Of a stretch of DNA of 64,000 bases, positions 17,701-27,680 are shown piece by piece (the first letter of the stretch is position 1; every line of letters begins with the position of its first letter). The DNA is from Wolbachia endosymbiont (group A) of Rhinocyllus conicus. GTDB lineage: Bacteria; Pseudomonadota; Alphaproteobacteria; Rickettsiales; Anaplasmataceae. Location of the stretch: NCBI RefSeq assembly GCF_947250775.1, contig NZ_OX366349.1:1054001-1118000 (forward strand). Reading direction: 5' to 3'. A model generated the notes under the pieces. It saw only the letters and a program-made list of their open reading frames with translations. It had not been told where the DNA came from and ran no database searches. The translations under genes and the position numbers were made by a program.

Positions 17701-20700
17701 CACAGTATAGTGGCGTTCTACCATACCTATCAGTATCATCAACGTTCATTCCCTTACTGAGAAAAAACTCTATGATGTTTGTATTATTATTTTCAGCAGC
17801 AACATGTATAGGTTTCCTACCAAAAATATTCTCAGCACTAATATCAGCTCCCTCCTTGACTAATAACTTAGCATCATCTAATTGACCTTCCCATGCAGCT
17901 AAATGTAGTGGTGTCCAACCATTTTCATCTGTAGTATTAACATCAACACCTTTTCCAAAATGGCTATTCACGGAAACATCGCAAACAGGAGGCTCTATTA
18001 TGCTTTGATTAGAACTAAAAGCCCCACCAGTATTGTCCACAGCGCTTGTACCTTCAACCTGACTTCTACCTTTTCTTACAGTAGATCCACAATCTTCTAT
18101 TCTCCATACACCTTGTGTAACCTTGCCCCCCGGAACCCAAGTAAATACTCTTCTCCTATCTTTGTCATATTTAGCATAATCAGCAGCATACAAATACTCA
18201 TTATGCTTAACATTCCTTATATTACATTTATCACCGTTAGGCTCAATCTTCCATACACCTTGCGTAACTTGTCCCCCTGGAATCCAAGTAAATACCATTC
18301 GTCTATCATTATCATAATTAAAATAATTACTAGCAGCATATAAATGTTCATTAAACTCAACATTTACTATACGAAAGCTATCACCATCAGGCTGAATCTT
18401 CCACACACTTTGTTTATCATTTTTCCCAGGAACCCAAGTAAACGCTCTCCTCCTTTCTGTGTCATAATTAAAACAATCAACAGCAGCATATAAATATTCA
18501 TTTTGATAAGTATTTTTAATACATACTTTTGATGCAAATACTATATTCTTTACTGATTCTGGTAATTTACTTTTTAGCCTTTCAAGATCAGATCTTTTTT
18601 CTGAATCGAGACTAGAATATTTATCAAAACTCATTGCCTCTTTAATAGAGTAAGCTAACTTAAATATTGCACTATTATTTAAATCATCATTTCTTTGCAT
18701 TGCATCAAACACAGCTACATAACCTGATATACGCTGACCAGCATTATTATGACTGCGTACATAACTTAATGTTTCTTTCGTATCTACCCTCCCATACACA
18801 TCATTTATAACTCCTTTAATTATATCATCAAACAGCTTTCCATCTGATTTATAAATTTCATTAGCAAGTTCATTAACTGAACTATACCTATTACGCAACA
18901 TGCCATCCTTTAGCTTCTCTTTTGCTACACTTTTTATTGAATATCTTAACTTCTCTACAAAAAACTCTGCCCATCTTTTTACATTAGGTGCAGTATCTGC
19001 TTGGTTAATAATTTCCTTCTTTACGCCCTCAACTACTCCCATCATCTTATATGGGTCGTTACCTTTAGCTTCAATACTAGCATTCTTATCAAGGAAGAAT
19101 TTGACCATCTCTAAATCACCGTTGTAAGCAGCCATACGTAGAGGTGTTCTACCATCACTATCTCTAGCTTGAATATCAGCACCTCTATCAACAAGAAACT
19201 TAGCTATATTTAATTTATCTTCCTGAACAGCTAAGTGAAGAGGATGGACGTCTTTATCTTTAATACTAAAATACTTTCTCTCAAAAAGAATTTCTACTAT
19301 GTCCAATCTACCTTCTTGAATAGCCATATATAAAGGTGTTAATTCATGCTTACTTTCAGTATTAATACTTTCAATTTTTCTAATTAAACCTTTAGCTTCA
19401 TTAATATTGTTTTGCACTATAGCATCAAACATGTGCTCCTTTAATAAAGTTACTTTCTCCTTATTAAAGTCCTCTATAACATCTTTCGAATTACAAGCAG
19501 AGACTATGCATTTCAAATTAGAAACCATCGTATCATTAAAAGCAAACATCATTTCTCTTGCTGGTTGATAACTATTCCAATTCTCTACTTTTGCAATGGT
19601 ACTATTTCCATATGATAGCACTAAACTACCATCAGCAATCTCCATATCAAAACCCAATATAGACTTATCTCTAAAATCAACCAACCCAACATCATTATTG
19701 TCAATAGGTTGATTATGATAAATCTGTAATCCTTGTTCATCTGGCTGATAATATCTGAAAGAGTTAGGATCCATCTCTACATGCTCAAGCTTTGAATTTG
19801 TACTATCAATTTTATAAAGCTCATTGTTCATTCGTAATACAACTTGTTGATGCTCTAGACTTTCAAAATAATCAACTAAACCAATAGATAAAGACCATTT
19901 AGTACCTTTACTACCAAGTACTGTAATATCTTTTATCTCTAAACTGTCCTCTGTAAGGTCAGAGATTGATTGGTTATAACATTCATTTATATAACTCCTT
20001 TCACCTTCTTCTATACCTATACTATCAATATCTGTTACATTCAACTCAGCAAAATCGATAACATCGTAGGGTATACTTTGGTAAGGTGTTACTTTGTTTT
20101 TTATTTTTAGATTGAGCCTTATCGGCGATGATGAAATTTCCCTGCTTAATTCATGATCATATTCTGGTAGCTTGATGATATACTTATGTTGAAAATTTTC
20201 TCCTTCTACTGTCACATCCTGAGGATGGTTACACGCCATAATATAGTTATTATAATTAAGCTCTCCTCCGTTTCCACGATATTTCTGATAACTGTTTGCT
20301 ATATTAGAACCACTGGGGCTAAAATCAACAATTACCTGATCTGAGTACATACCTGCAATTATCACTTTTTCACTAGGTATTCCCATGTAATTTTTGGTAA
20401 CTTCTATTTGAGATATTGGTATGTCCAAATTACTCTTACTAGCAATATCTTTTGCAACTTGATAAGTATTAGTCAATTCTTGATCTAGAATACTTGCTTG
20501 TATAAATGCTCTTAACTTTTTTTCGCTATTTTGTATTATCTCTCCACTAATATCATTTCCTGAATTTTTCAATTTTTGGTATCTAATATCTTCTACTGTA
20601 TCAGACAAAGACTTATCTTGTATTGCAACAGATTCTGTTATTCCATTGCAATTTACTTCGATTGATAGATTGTTAAAATCACCGATTTTAGTACTTGTAA

Positions 20701-23700
20701 CAATACTTTGCATATCATCAGCTAAAAGATCTAAGTTATAGCCACTTTCCTCTATATTTTCATTTATTCTCCACTGTGTGATATTAGCAACTTGAATCCT
20801 TATTACGTCAATATTTCCTTTTATTTTTCCTGTACTACCTAAATCACTTACTATCCTAGCATTATCACTATCTTCATTAACAACAAATATTGTCTGCTTT
20901 AATCCCCTGTGATGCAGATTTTCTTTGTTAACTACTCTAACTTCATAATCTTTGTCTGTACAGTTAGATGAATTCTGCCAAATCTCTGCGTTTTTCACAT
21001 TAATCAATCTTGTTTCACAATGAGTAGTAATATTTTGCTTGTTGTCAGAATTAGATACGTAGTTATATGTGTTAACCAATCTTATGTTATTGCTGTTACT
21101 ATAATTTATAATTCCGTTGTGCAAATCAGCAACGATATCATTAGCTTTAACACTCATTACTACAGTATTTTCTTTTCCTGCTCCACCTTCAAGAGTACCA
21201 GATATAGAATTATTAATAATAAAAATAGTTTCATTATTTTTTGAGCCAATATAACGTATATCACTGCCTTCTGGAATATGCATTACCGCCGGATAATTTG
21301 CTGCTGCTGTTAATGTCCTTGGCCCTGAAATATACAGTACCGAGTCTTTAGGGTATGTTCCCTTTTTTATAAGGGAAGAATCTTTCCTTTTTGGATTAGT
21401 AAAAATAAAAGGTTTACCTGAGAGAGTAAAGGTCTCTTGACAATTCCTATGGATTTTGTTGATATTGCATGGAAAAAATCCACCACCCTTTTCATTAATT
21501 ATTTTACTGCACTGAGATTTTTGTGTCGGTTTTCTTAATGGTGCATCTATAATTCTTAAACCAAGATTTTCGTACTCATATTTTGTTAGATGAGGAATAT
21601 GTTTTGCATCTGTATTAACAACATAAACCTTCTTTTTATCTATATCTTGATCACATTTAGGATTGTTTTTTATGTTACAGATAAACCTTTCCCAACCTTC
21701 ATTCATAACCAAAGTATAAGATCTCATAGGTAGTGTTTTAGAGATATCGAGGGAAGATAAATCTTTCTCCGCATTAGAAGCTGTGTTAACATTACTAAAA
21801 GAGATGTTATTGTATTTTTCTTCTAACTCACACGTCTGATGACAGAACCCCGTGAACGCTGGACCCGGTTGACATATACGATCTGCATCTCTAATTATCT
21901 CACTATATTTTTCTTCAATAGAGATTACATATTGTACAATTGCAGCTATATTATAATTATCATCTAACAATTTAATAGCTACTTCTTTTACATGGTTTAA
22001 ATAACCTTTTACTCTAATTATATCCCCATATTCCTTTTCTACATCTCTTCCTGTAAAAAACTTGATCACCTTTGCAAAAAAGACTTCTGCCTGCTCATTA
22101 CCAGGTAACAGAGGTACTTGTTCTGCTATTGCTTTTGTATATTCCATTCTTTCATGGATTTCTACACCAATTGTTATCAATACATCAGCAGCCATAGTAA
22201 CTACTGCTACCCTTCCTAAAACTTTGCCTGCAGCAGATAACCCTCTTAAAATCTTAGTAGTAGCACTTACACTTTTTATCGTAAAACTAACTCCTGCACT
22301 TATAGGCCTTATACTCATGCTTGCTAGTTTTATACCACTACTAGCTGTCCAATAATAATTTAATGGATGATTATTACCTTGAGCTATTTCATTTACACTA
22401 TATCCAAATTGATAAGCGATAGTCGCAAATGTAATACTTTGAACTACAGGATTACTGATAACCTTAACAAAAGCTTGACGTGCAGGCCCTGGTATTTTAC
22501 CAATCAGTTTTCCTACTTTACTATTAGGAGAAATACTTATACTCTCTCTAACATCATCCATAGCATCTAGTATGCCATTGATACCAAACACTTGCTTCAG
22601 AGCATCATTATCATGCCGTCCAAGTGTTGTTGCATCACTTATGCTATCAAACAAGTCATATATGGCCATGAGGGAAAAAAACTTTCCACCTTTTGCTCCT
22701 TTTATTTTTGCTGAATCAAATTTATCACGATCAAATGCAATTCCTTTTTCTTTAAGGCTGCTTTCTACATTACTAATATAATCTGCAAAAACTTTTTCAC
22801 CAAGATCATCAAAATGACTTTTAAACCTATCGAAAGTATCTTCTCTAACTTCTTTTGCTAATAAGCTCTGTTTAATTTCCTTTACAATATCATTGTAATC
22901 TTGATTAGTTTGAACATCACCTATGTCTTCAATGTATTTTTTATTCTCTAACAACTGCTTATCATTTGATAGTTGATGTAATTTATCAAAGACTACCTCT
23001 TTTCCATCTTTAAATATACTATCTAATTTTATTCTATAATCATCAATTTTTAAATAATATTCACTACCTTGCTCTTTAATTTCTTCTATTATCGCATACT
23101 CTTTATCGCTGCTTACTTTTAACTTTATCTCAAGATTTTCCTTATCCAGTATATAATTTTCTATACTTTTAATATTTGTAGCGTTATCTATTATTAATTC
23201 TTTACCATTACCGTCATTGTCCTTGAATTTTATATTCACCTTATCACTATCAATACTCACTTGAGGAGAATCTATAGTTATAATTTTTGTGTCATAAGCT
23301 TCAATACCAGACAACTCTTTAATAAGTTTTTCCTTTTCTTTCTCTGTAATCTTTTCTTCATCACGTGAATCTATACAGACCATACCTGTACTGCGCTGTT
23401 TCCTTCCTTTAGAACATTGCTGCTGACTAATACTAAAGATAGAACTATGAACTACCTTAACAGGAGTAAACGCATCTTTGCTCATTAAGATAAGGGAATC
23501 TGCATTATTCGCACCTTTATCAAATACAACACCTATAAAATCTACTTTTTTCCCATCTGTCAGCGTCTTATAAGTTACACCTTTCTTATACTCATCGGCT
23601 ATTTGTTTGTTTGCCTCATCTTTTAATGCATCAGCTGTCTTGCCTTCCCTTGGTCCTTTAAGCTCTAACCCTACTGGATCGTATTCTTTAGCACTGCTAG

Positions 23701-25714
23701 CTTGATCTGCAAATTTGATACCATGAACCAGCATATCAATACGTTTTCCTCTGCCTGTTTGAAACTCAGTTAATACTAATGCCCTGTTTTCTTGTAGTTC
23801 TCCTAGCTTTATATCACTATAGTGGCTAAATGCTCCGTGAGATATAGCTTGAGTATGCGCTTCCTTTTCTATTAGAACCTTAAAAGGTAGCACTGTCTCA
23901 CCTAATTTTCCAAATAACTCCTTATACTTGCCTATTGATTGAGATTGATCTTGTGAAGAAGCAAGCTGAGACTTCAATACCTCATCAAATGTTTCCTTTA
24001 ACCCAGCAGGATAAGGAATGTTTTTCCACTCTCCACCAAAAAAACTTTTTCCCTGCCTATACTTATCCAAGGAATTATATCTATTAACCTTCTCTACATC
24101 GAAAAAATCTGATCTTCTTTCCTCTTGTAAACTTATACATACTTCTGTTATTTTACTGACTGTTGGTAGGTTAATGGGTATTTTTTTCTCACTAAACTCT
24201 CCTTTTCCTCCCTCTCTAATGTGAAAGATAAACACCTCTTTATTCTGCCCTTGATTTCCTTTAGTCAGCATGAATGTTGTCACAGGCCTTTCAGTTGATT
24301 GTGCACCAGACCTTGTAGAAGAAGCAAGTGGGTACTCATTATATAAAAATACAGATTTCTCTAAATCAATATCTACAAACTTATCAGCAAGAAGAAGTTG
24401 CCCTAATAAAAATCTACTAAAGTAATTACCTCCTTTCTCTGGTGTACCAGGAAATGTATGGTAAATACGTTCTAGTGGCTGTTTTATCTTTTCTGTTATA
24501 TCAGTAGTCGTACTTCTTTCACCATTCCAACTTGAAGTTACTTCTAAAAGCTTCTGTATTGTAGGTGGAGCAGGTTCCCTTTCACGAGGTGGAGATATAT
24601 ACATTGAAAACTTTTCAGTTGAATCCAAATTTAACCCTACACAAAGCACATTATCTGAAACGGTTAAAACACGCATTGTGTTTGGCTGAAAACCTTTTGC
24701 ATAATCTTTTGCTTGCTCTAATGCATTACCTGGCGTTGTACCAGCAGCTGTTCCTGCTTTTAATTCAATAATAATTGGAACAGCGTTTAATGACCTATCC
24801 TTGCCACGAGGCACTAGAACAATATCAGCATAACCTCTCCCTGCAAATTGCTCTAAGTAAACCCTGAGATTATACCTATAGCGGAAATTCACTAAAGCTC
24901 CTGCTACAAATCCATGATGTGCTGCTTCTTTTACTTCTTGACCATAGACAAGTGAATCCTTATGTTCAGAGTGAATTTTACTAACTTTTTTTAGAATATT
25001 TTCAACAGGTTTTTTCACTTTTTCCACATCAGGATTAGTCAGCTTTGCTATATCACTTTCTGGATTATTCCATAATCCCTTTTTTATTTCCTTAAACTCA
25101 TGTATTGTAGAAGCATCATTGTCCAATTTATTATTTTCCACATTAACAGATATTCCTGCCATTTTCCCTTTGGCATCTTTTTCTTTAGTGATTTCTACTA
25201 ATCTCACACCTAGCTTACCTTGATCTCTAGCTAGCCTCACAACGTTATTCCTGGCGACTTTAGTATTGCCTAATATCTTATCTAGCTCACCATAACTAAA
25301 CTTTTTTCTTGTGCTACCAGATTCTGCAATAACAAAGAGCTTTACTTTATCAGCAGCATCTTCTGGGCTTTTGATTTCTCCTTTTTTAATAACAGCTACT
25401 TTTAGAGTCTTTGAGCTGTCAAAACTAAAATATATTTTCTCAATATTCAGCTTTGTTGCAATTTCCGTGTCTACCAAAGTAGAAAAGCTTCCTAAAAAGA
25501 AATGAGGAAAAAACCCTTCTTTACCTACTGAATGTAAATACGATGGAACCTGGTCAACATACGATTGAAACCTTGCTTTGAAAGATTCAAAATCACTCCC
25601 TTTTGGAACTGAAGTACTTGGGCCAGCTTTTACTGACTCTCGAATTAGTAGCTCTATTAATTCAAAATCCTGCACTCCTTGATTATCAACTTCTCCTTGT
25701 TTTCTTTTAGGCAT
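14750..25714 (-). CDS. cifB: Giant Type V-like CifB: dual nuclease, toxin pore-forming, ankyrin and latrotoxin-like protein
   Basis: A 3654-aa protein encoded downstream of cifA with a strong AAGGAGGG before its ATG. Domains in order: PD-(D/E)XK nuclease 1 with Asp297 and E317-L-K319; nuclease 2 with Asp660 and E684-L-K686; a region of about 965-1275 resembling the TcdA/TcdB pore-forming domain (SLMAIYDLFDSISDATTLGR); a long unassigned region; ankyrin repeats at about 2090-2225; three repeats of about 50 aa at 2394-2542 (YLYAA and FTWVPGG); ankyrin repeats at about 2590-3330; a basic, Gln/Asn-rich linker; and a latrotoxin-like C-terminus (DVPSTLFALNMLAMKATNQK). CifB proteins cause sperm-linked embryo death that CifA rescues. 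There is no Ulp1 deubiquitinase. This extended form corresponds to the Type V class. The frame is uninterrupted, arguing for function. Confidence 0.9.
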   Translation of the reverse strand: MPKRKQGEVDNQGVQDFELIELLIRESVKAGPSTSVPKGSDFESFKARFQSYVDQVPSYLHSVGKEGFFPHFFLGSFSTLVDTEIATKLNIEKIYFSFDSSKTLKVAVIKKGEIKSPEDAADKVKLFVIAESGSTRKKFSYGELDKILGNTKVARNNVVRLARDQGKLGVRLVEITKEKDAKGKMAGISVNVENNKLDNDASTIHEFKEIKKGLWNNPESDIAKLTNPDVEKVKKPVENILKKVSKIHSEHKDSLVYGQEVKEAAHHGFVAGALVNFRYRYNLRVYLEQFAGRGYADIVLVPRGKDRSLNAVPIIIELKAGTAAGTTPGNALEQAKDYAKGFQPNTMRVLTVSDNVLCVGLNLDSTEKFSMYISPPREREPAPPTIQKLLEVTSSWNGERSTTTDITEKIKQPLERIYHTFPGTPEKGGNYFSRFLLGQLLLADKFVDIDLEKSVFLYNEYPLASSTRSGAQSTERPVTTFMLTKGNQGQNKEVFIFHIREGGKGEFSEKKIPINLPTVSKITEVCISLQEERRSDFFDVEKVNRYNSLDKYRQGKSFFGGEWKNIPYPAGLKETFDEVLKSQLASSQDQSQSIGKYKELFGKLGETVLPFKVLIEKEAHTQAISHGAFSHYSDIKLGELQENRALVLTEFQTGRGKRIDMLVHGIKFADQASSAKEYDPVGLELKGPREGKTADALKDEANKQIADEYKKGVTYKTLTDGKKVDFIGVVFDKGANNADSLILMSKDAFTPVKVVHSSIFSISQQQCSKGRKQRSTGMVCIDSRDEEKITEKEKEKLIKELSGIEAYDTKIITIDSPQVSIDSDKVNIKFKDNDGNGKELIIDNATNIKSIENYILDKENLEIKLKVSSDKEYAIIEEIKEQGSEYYLKIDDYRIKLDSIFKDGKEVVFDKLHQLSNDKQLLENKKYIEDIGDVQTNQDYNDIVKEIKQSLLAKEVREDTFDRFKSHFDDLGEKVFADYISNVESSLKEKGIAFDRDKFDSAKIKGAKGGKFFSLMAIYDLFDSISDATTLGRHDNDALKQVFGINGILDAMDDVRESISISPNSKVGKLIGKIPGPARQAFVKVISNPVVQSITFATIAYQFGYSVNEIAQGNNHPLNYYWTASSGIKLASMSIRPISAGVSFTIKSVSATTKILRGLSAAGKVLGRVAVVTMAADVLITIGVEIHERMEYTKAIAEQVPLLPGNEQAEVFFAKVIKFFTGRDVEKEYGDIIRVKGYLNHVKEVAIKLLDDNYNIAAIVQYVISIEEKYSEIIRDADRICQPGPAFTGFCHQTCELEEKYNNISFSNVNTASNAEKDLSSLDISKTLPMRSYTLVMNEGWERFICNIKNNPKCDQDIDKKKVYVVNTDAKHIPHLTKYEYENLGLRIIDAPLRKPTQKSQCSKIINEKGGGFFPCNINKIHRNCQETFTLSGKPFIFTNPKRKDSSLIKKGTYPKDSVLYISGPRTLTAAANYPAVMHIPEGSDIRYIGSKNNETIFIINNSISGTLEGGAGKENTVVMSVKANDIVADLHNGIINYSNSNNIRLVNTYNYVSNSDNKQNITTHCETRLINVKNAEIWQNSSNCTDKDYEVRVVNKENLHHRGLKQTIFVVNEDSDNARIVSDLGSTGKIKGNIDVIRIQVANITQWRINENIEESGYNLDLLADDMQSIVTSTKIGDFNNLSIEVNCNGITESVAIQDKSLSDTVEDIRYQKLKNSGNDISGEIIQNSEKKLRAFIQASILDQELTNTYQVAKDIASKSNLDIPISQIEVTKNYMGIPSEKVIIAGMYSDQVIVDFSPSGSNIANSYQKYRGNGGELNYNNYIMACNHPQDVTVEGENFQHKYIIKLPEYDHELSREISSSPIRLNLKIKNKVTPYQSIPYDVIDFAELNVTDIDSIGIEEGERSYINECYNQSISDLTEDSLEIKDITVLGSKGTKWSLSIGLVDYFESLEHQQVVLRMNNELYKIDSTNSKLEHVEMDPNSFRYYQPDEQGLQIYHNQPIDNNDVGLVDFRDKSILGFDMEIADGSLVLSYGNSTIAKVENWNSYQPAREMMFAFNDTMVSNLKCIVSACNSKDVIEDFNKEKVTLLKEHMFDAIVQNNINEAKGLIRKIESINTESKHELTPLYMAIQEGRLDIVEILFERKYFSIKDKDVHPLHLAVQEDKLNIAKFLVDRGADIQARDSDGRTPLRMAAYNGDLEMVKFFLDKNASIEAKGNDPYKMMGVVEGVKKEIINQADTAPNVKRWAEFFVEKLRYSIKSVAKEKLKDGMLRNRYSSVNELANEIYKSDGKLFDDIIKGVINDVYGRVDTKETLSYVRSHNNAGQRISGYVAVFDAMQRNDDLNNSAIFKLAYSIKEAMSFDKYSSLDSEKRSDLERLKSKLPESVKNIVFASKVCIKNTYQNEYLYAAVDCFNYDTERRRAFTWVPGKNDKQSVWKIQPDGDSFRIVNVEFNEHLYAASNYFNYDNDRRMVFTWIPGGQVTQGVWKIEPNGDKCNIRNVKHNEYLYAADYAKYDKDRRRVFTWVPGGKVTQGVWRIEDCGSTVRKGRSQVEGTSAVDNTGGAFSSNQSIIEPPVCDVSVNSHFGKGVDVNTTDENGWTPLHLAAWEGQLDDAKLLVKEGADISAENIFGRKPIHVAAENNNTNIIEFFLSKGMNVDDTDRYGRTPLYCASWNGHLGVVKYLVEKGADINAQDKGGETSLDAATDQKHEDVVGYLKQVQLDQELLIAAQYGNFDEVRDLVSQGASLNTKYSNGMTVMHSAAYGGNLDIVKYFVADAKNSLEIKDNGSRVPLHYAAYNGKLDVVKYFIDEEKVDVNLKDSDGQTALHMASGGGHLDVVGYLASKGADIKAKDKDGKTPLDIAINRKYDSVVKYLKQAQLNEQLLAAVQDSDFSKVKDLINLGADVNIKDKDGKTPLHYASQSYHRLGMVKYLISKGAGIDVKDNSGRTPENEADDTNSNTMMEVFMQTRLDKELLLTVKNEKDLKTINDLIAKDIDDRTHGGFYYTWSGNLGTVEFLVSKDVSVNATDKYGCTLLHWAALKGHSDIAKFLVDKGANVNAKDILGRTPMHFAVMNNHKDIQGVYGRGPMYTAAENNDKEIIELFLMKGASINEADRNGETPLHLASWGGHLDVLQYLINSGANVDTKDNSGKTSLDIARDKGHNNVVEYLQQTQSSLNRQLLAAVQGGGFNEAKGLIAKGANIDTKDEDGSTLLYSAAEIGNLDRIRFLLDNGSNIETENGEYQATPLHGAVANYRLDAVKLLLSHDANVNAEDKGHWTPLHYAAGTDRLDIVKSLVDAGANLSATDDYGKTPLDIAKDKGHSSIVNYLKERLEEERSARRERRHLPSESLNSVASSGTRSSSWINGLCGWAKEKGGKLASDLVNGLYRGTAKELKDSKLTDIQMDSSNQWKSKQPSYDQAQEMEFQYMSKYDARKGNDKNAGAYSKKRGNDRQAKQQYESKINNKQSVISGSVNQSKIISNEKQQKSGVLHNKSKPTLSYNGNKNHSYFDDRSKKISERKEHIVNHKQFDNSSYEHSNQYKPMISANNKWSEKISNERIDSRKMIGGANQKQQGFHQNQQSSHNSKHAHLTRATVQVDVPSTLFALNMLAMKATNQKFNNMPLPKKIQKGMLHAEKVRAETLGRIEGTLWFTK

Positions 25715-25718
25715 ATAA

Positions 25719-25728
25719 CCCTCCTTTT
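25719..25728 (-). promoter_or_regulatory. Strong ribosome binding site of the giant cifB
   Basis: The minus strand reads AAAAGGAGGG ending five bases before the cifB ATG at 25714. It lies in the 22-base gap after the cifA stop, so cifB can be translated independently of cifA while sharing its transcript. Confidence 0.7.
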
Positions 25729-25736
25729 AGATCTCT

Positions 25737-27050
25737 TTAATGATCACCTAACCCCACATAAGATTGATCATGCACTTTACTGAGCTCTACCTCAGCTAAA
25801 TCACCACTTGGGCCAGGTATGTTTTTTTGATCGAGTTCTTTATCAGCAGACTTACCATAGCCTAAAAACTTATTTAATGATTGATTATCTCTTTGTTCTA
25901 ATATAGAATGTATACAGTTTGCTTTCTCAGAAGACATAAACTCCTTGATTTGCTTAGAATTAGCCTTATCTAACATTGCCCACACTGGCTTCATAAAACC
26001 TTTTTCAACCAAATGTACTGAAAATTTTCCTTGAAAAGAAGAATCTTCCATCATTTCCTCGTCCAATGTGAAGGTACAATGATTATCAAATCCTTCTTTT
26101 TTCCACATATGCATAAAAACCTCCACACCAGCACCTAAATAATGCTCTGGACAGTCCTTTATCATGAATTTCAACCAAAGAGAATAATCATCTTCTGAAA
26201 TTTCACTTGATTTTAAACAATCAAATAATTCCTGAAATTTATCAAAACTAAGCACGTCCTTCATTCTATTTAAAGATCCATAATAACCATTCTTTTCTAA
26301 ATCTCTTTTCAAAAGCTCTGGATATTTATCAGGACTTATCTGACTTAAACAAAATTCAAACACATCGGGATAGCCATTATCATGTGCTGCATGCACTGCA
26401 ATTCTCATGAAAACTTCATCTTTCTCTTGAGCACTTAACTCACTTTCAGGTAATGATTTTATCTTATTCCAAAAGAATTCTACTGCTTCTACACGTCTTC
26501 TCCTCGAACTTATTGCTGCACGATGTAAACCAAAGACATAAGGATGCTGACCTTTTAGATCTAACTCTGAAATGTATCCACTAATGAAATGTGACCAAAA
26601 TTGCATCATTGCGTCTGTACACCAACTTCCACTTATTCTTTTTGCTAGCTTTTTTAATGCGTCTGGGTCACCGTCTTTCACTTTATGCTTCTGTTTAAAA
26701 TGTTCAAATAGAGAGATTATGTCTTCTTCTAAGCAACACCAACATGCGATTTGGTAAAGATAAAAGTCCTCTAATGGATTGCTTGTGCCTTTCCAACTCT
26801 GAGGTTCAATCACCTTTTTAGCAACTACTCTTCTATTAAGCTTGATACCATGTATTGTATCGGTTTTTTCCCAACATTCTTCATTTGATAACACATCTAA
26901 AAAGAATGGAAGTTTTGTTTCACCCCAGGTATCAAATAAAGGCAAAAATGCACCGCACCAGTTTTCTAATTGAAGTTGTTTAGATTCTTTATAAGGATCA
27001 TTATCTTTAATAATAAAGAAAACCGCTTTTCTGAGTTCATCATAGTCCAT
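25737..27050 (-). CDS. cifA: CifA, partner of the giant Type V-like CifB
   Basis: A 437-aa all-helical soluble protein immediately upstream of cifB, the invariant order of cif operons. The CifA-like parts are the region LFDTWGETKLPFFLDVLSNE, the segment DFYLYQIACWCCLEEDIISL, and the repeated helical pairs through FGLHRAAISSRRRRVEAVEFF. Known CifA proteins are made in the female germline, bind the cognate CifB and rescue embryos. Some also contribute to sperm modification. No catalytic motif is evident. A GAGGT ribosome site precedes the ATG. The gap to cifB is 22 bases, so they form one operon. The upstream region carries palindromic repeats. Confidence 0.88.
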   Translation of the reverse strand: MDYDELRKAVFFIIKDNDPYKESKQLQLENWCGAFLPLFDTWGETKLPFFLDVLSNEECWEKTDTIHGIKLNRRVVAKKVIEPQSWKGTSNPLEDFYLYQIACWCCLEEDIISLFEHFKQKHKVKDGDPDALKKLAKRISGSWCTDAMMQFWSHFISGYISELDLKGQHPYVFGLHRAAISSRRRRVEAVEFFWNKIKSLPESELSAQEKDEVFMRIAVHAAHDNGYPDVFEFCLSQISPDKYPELLKRDLEKNGYYGSLNRMKDVLSFDKFQELFDCLKSSEISEDDYSLWLKFMIKDCPEHYLGAGVEVFMHMWKKEGFDNHCTFTLDEEMMEDSSFQGKFSVHLVEKGFMKPVWAMLDKANSKQIKEFMSSEKANCIHSILEQRDNQSLNKFLGYGKSADKELDQKNIPGPSGDLAEVELSKVHDQSYVGLGDH

Positions 27051-27680
27051 AATTCTTACCTCACAAACAAAACCATATTAAGATACAGAGCTATAATAAT
27101 TTATAAATTCCATATCAACTCTGACATCGTACTCCACCCTTAAAATTTGTCAATTAATATTGTAGGAATTTTTTCTAACCAAAAGTAATATTTCGATAAA
27201 AGCGTTTTAACAGGCTCAATATAAGGTCTATTATTTGCTTTTAAATTCTATTTTTATCATAAGCTTGCCTTAATTATTCCACAAGTAAATTAATATTAAT
27301 TTAGCAAGATATATTACCAAGATCTCAAGTAAAATAAACATTTCCAACACTCAAAACCAAGGGCGGTGAGAGCTTTTTGTTTTGGGATGGCATGGTCTGG
27401 GCACTGGGATGACAAAAAAAGGGGCTACTTGGATGACACCCTGACAATCGTCATCCCGCTGCTTGTTAGCGGGATCTATGTGAGATACCGCGGCGGTATG
27501 ACGGTTAATTATTCCGCGCGGGATGACAAGAAAGGAGCAGCAGGATGACACCTCACCATGTCATTCCAGCGCGTGGCACACATCTGTACGAACATTGTTA
27601 TAATAAGAGTTCATGAAAGATGTCATCTGGAATCTTGTTCCAATGTTAAACAACACAAAGTTGAAAAAGTAGAGCAAGAA
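27051..27680. other. Intergenic region upstream of the first cifA
   Basis: 630 bases without a supported gene. The half nearest cifA is AT-rich and must hold the promoter of the cif operon. I could not pick one -35/-10 pair with confidence. The half nearest the ATPase gene is GC-richer and made of Wolbachia palindromic repeats, listed separately. Open frames on both strands over 27351-27551 follow from the repeats and are not genes. Confidence 0.6.
27448..27530. repeat. Wolbachia palindromic repeat cluster
   Basis: Several nested hairpins are visible. ATCCCGCT (27453-27460) pairs with AGCGGGAT (27468-27475). ATACCGC (27485-27491) pairs with GCGGTAT (27493-27499). An outer GTCATCCCGC (27450-27459) pairs with GCGGGATGAC (27518-27527). 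The local GC content stands out from its surroundings. Related text recurs at 29.2-29.4 kb and inside murC. These short palindromes are scattered through Wolbachia genomes. Confidence 0.85.

Noticed and set aside
15574..24771. Plus-strand open frames opposite the giant cifB.
   Set aside because: Low-complexity translations, no ribosome sites, and they mirror the ankyrin repeats of the real gene.
27351..27551. Overlapping open frames on both strands of 60-66 codons.
   Set aside because: They lie within palindromic repeats, which produce mirror open frames. No ribosome sites and no protein-like composition.
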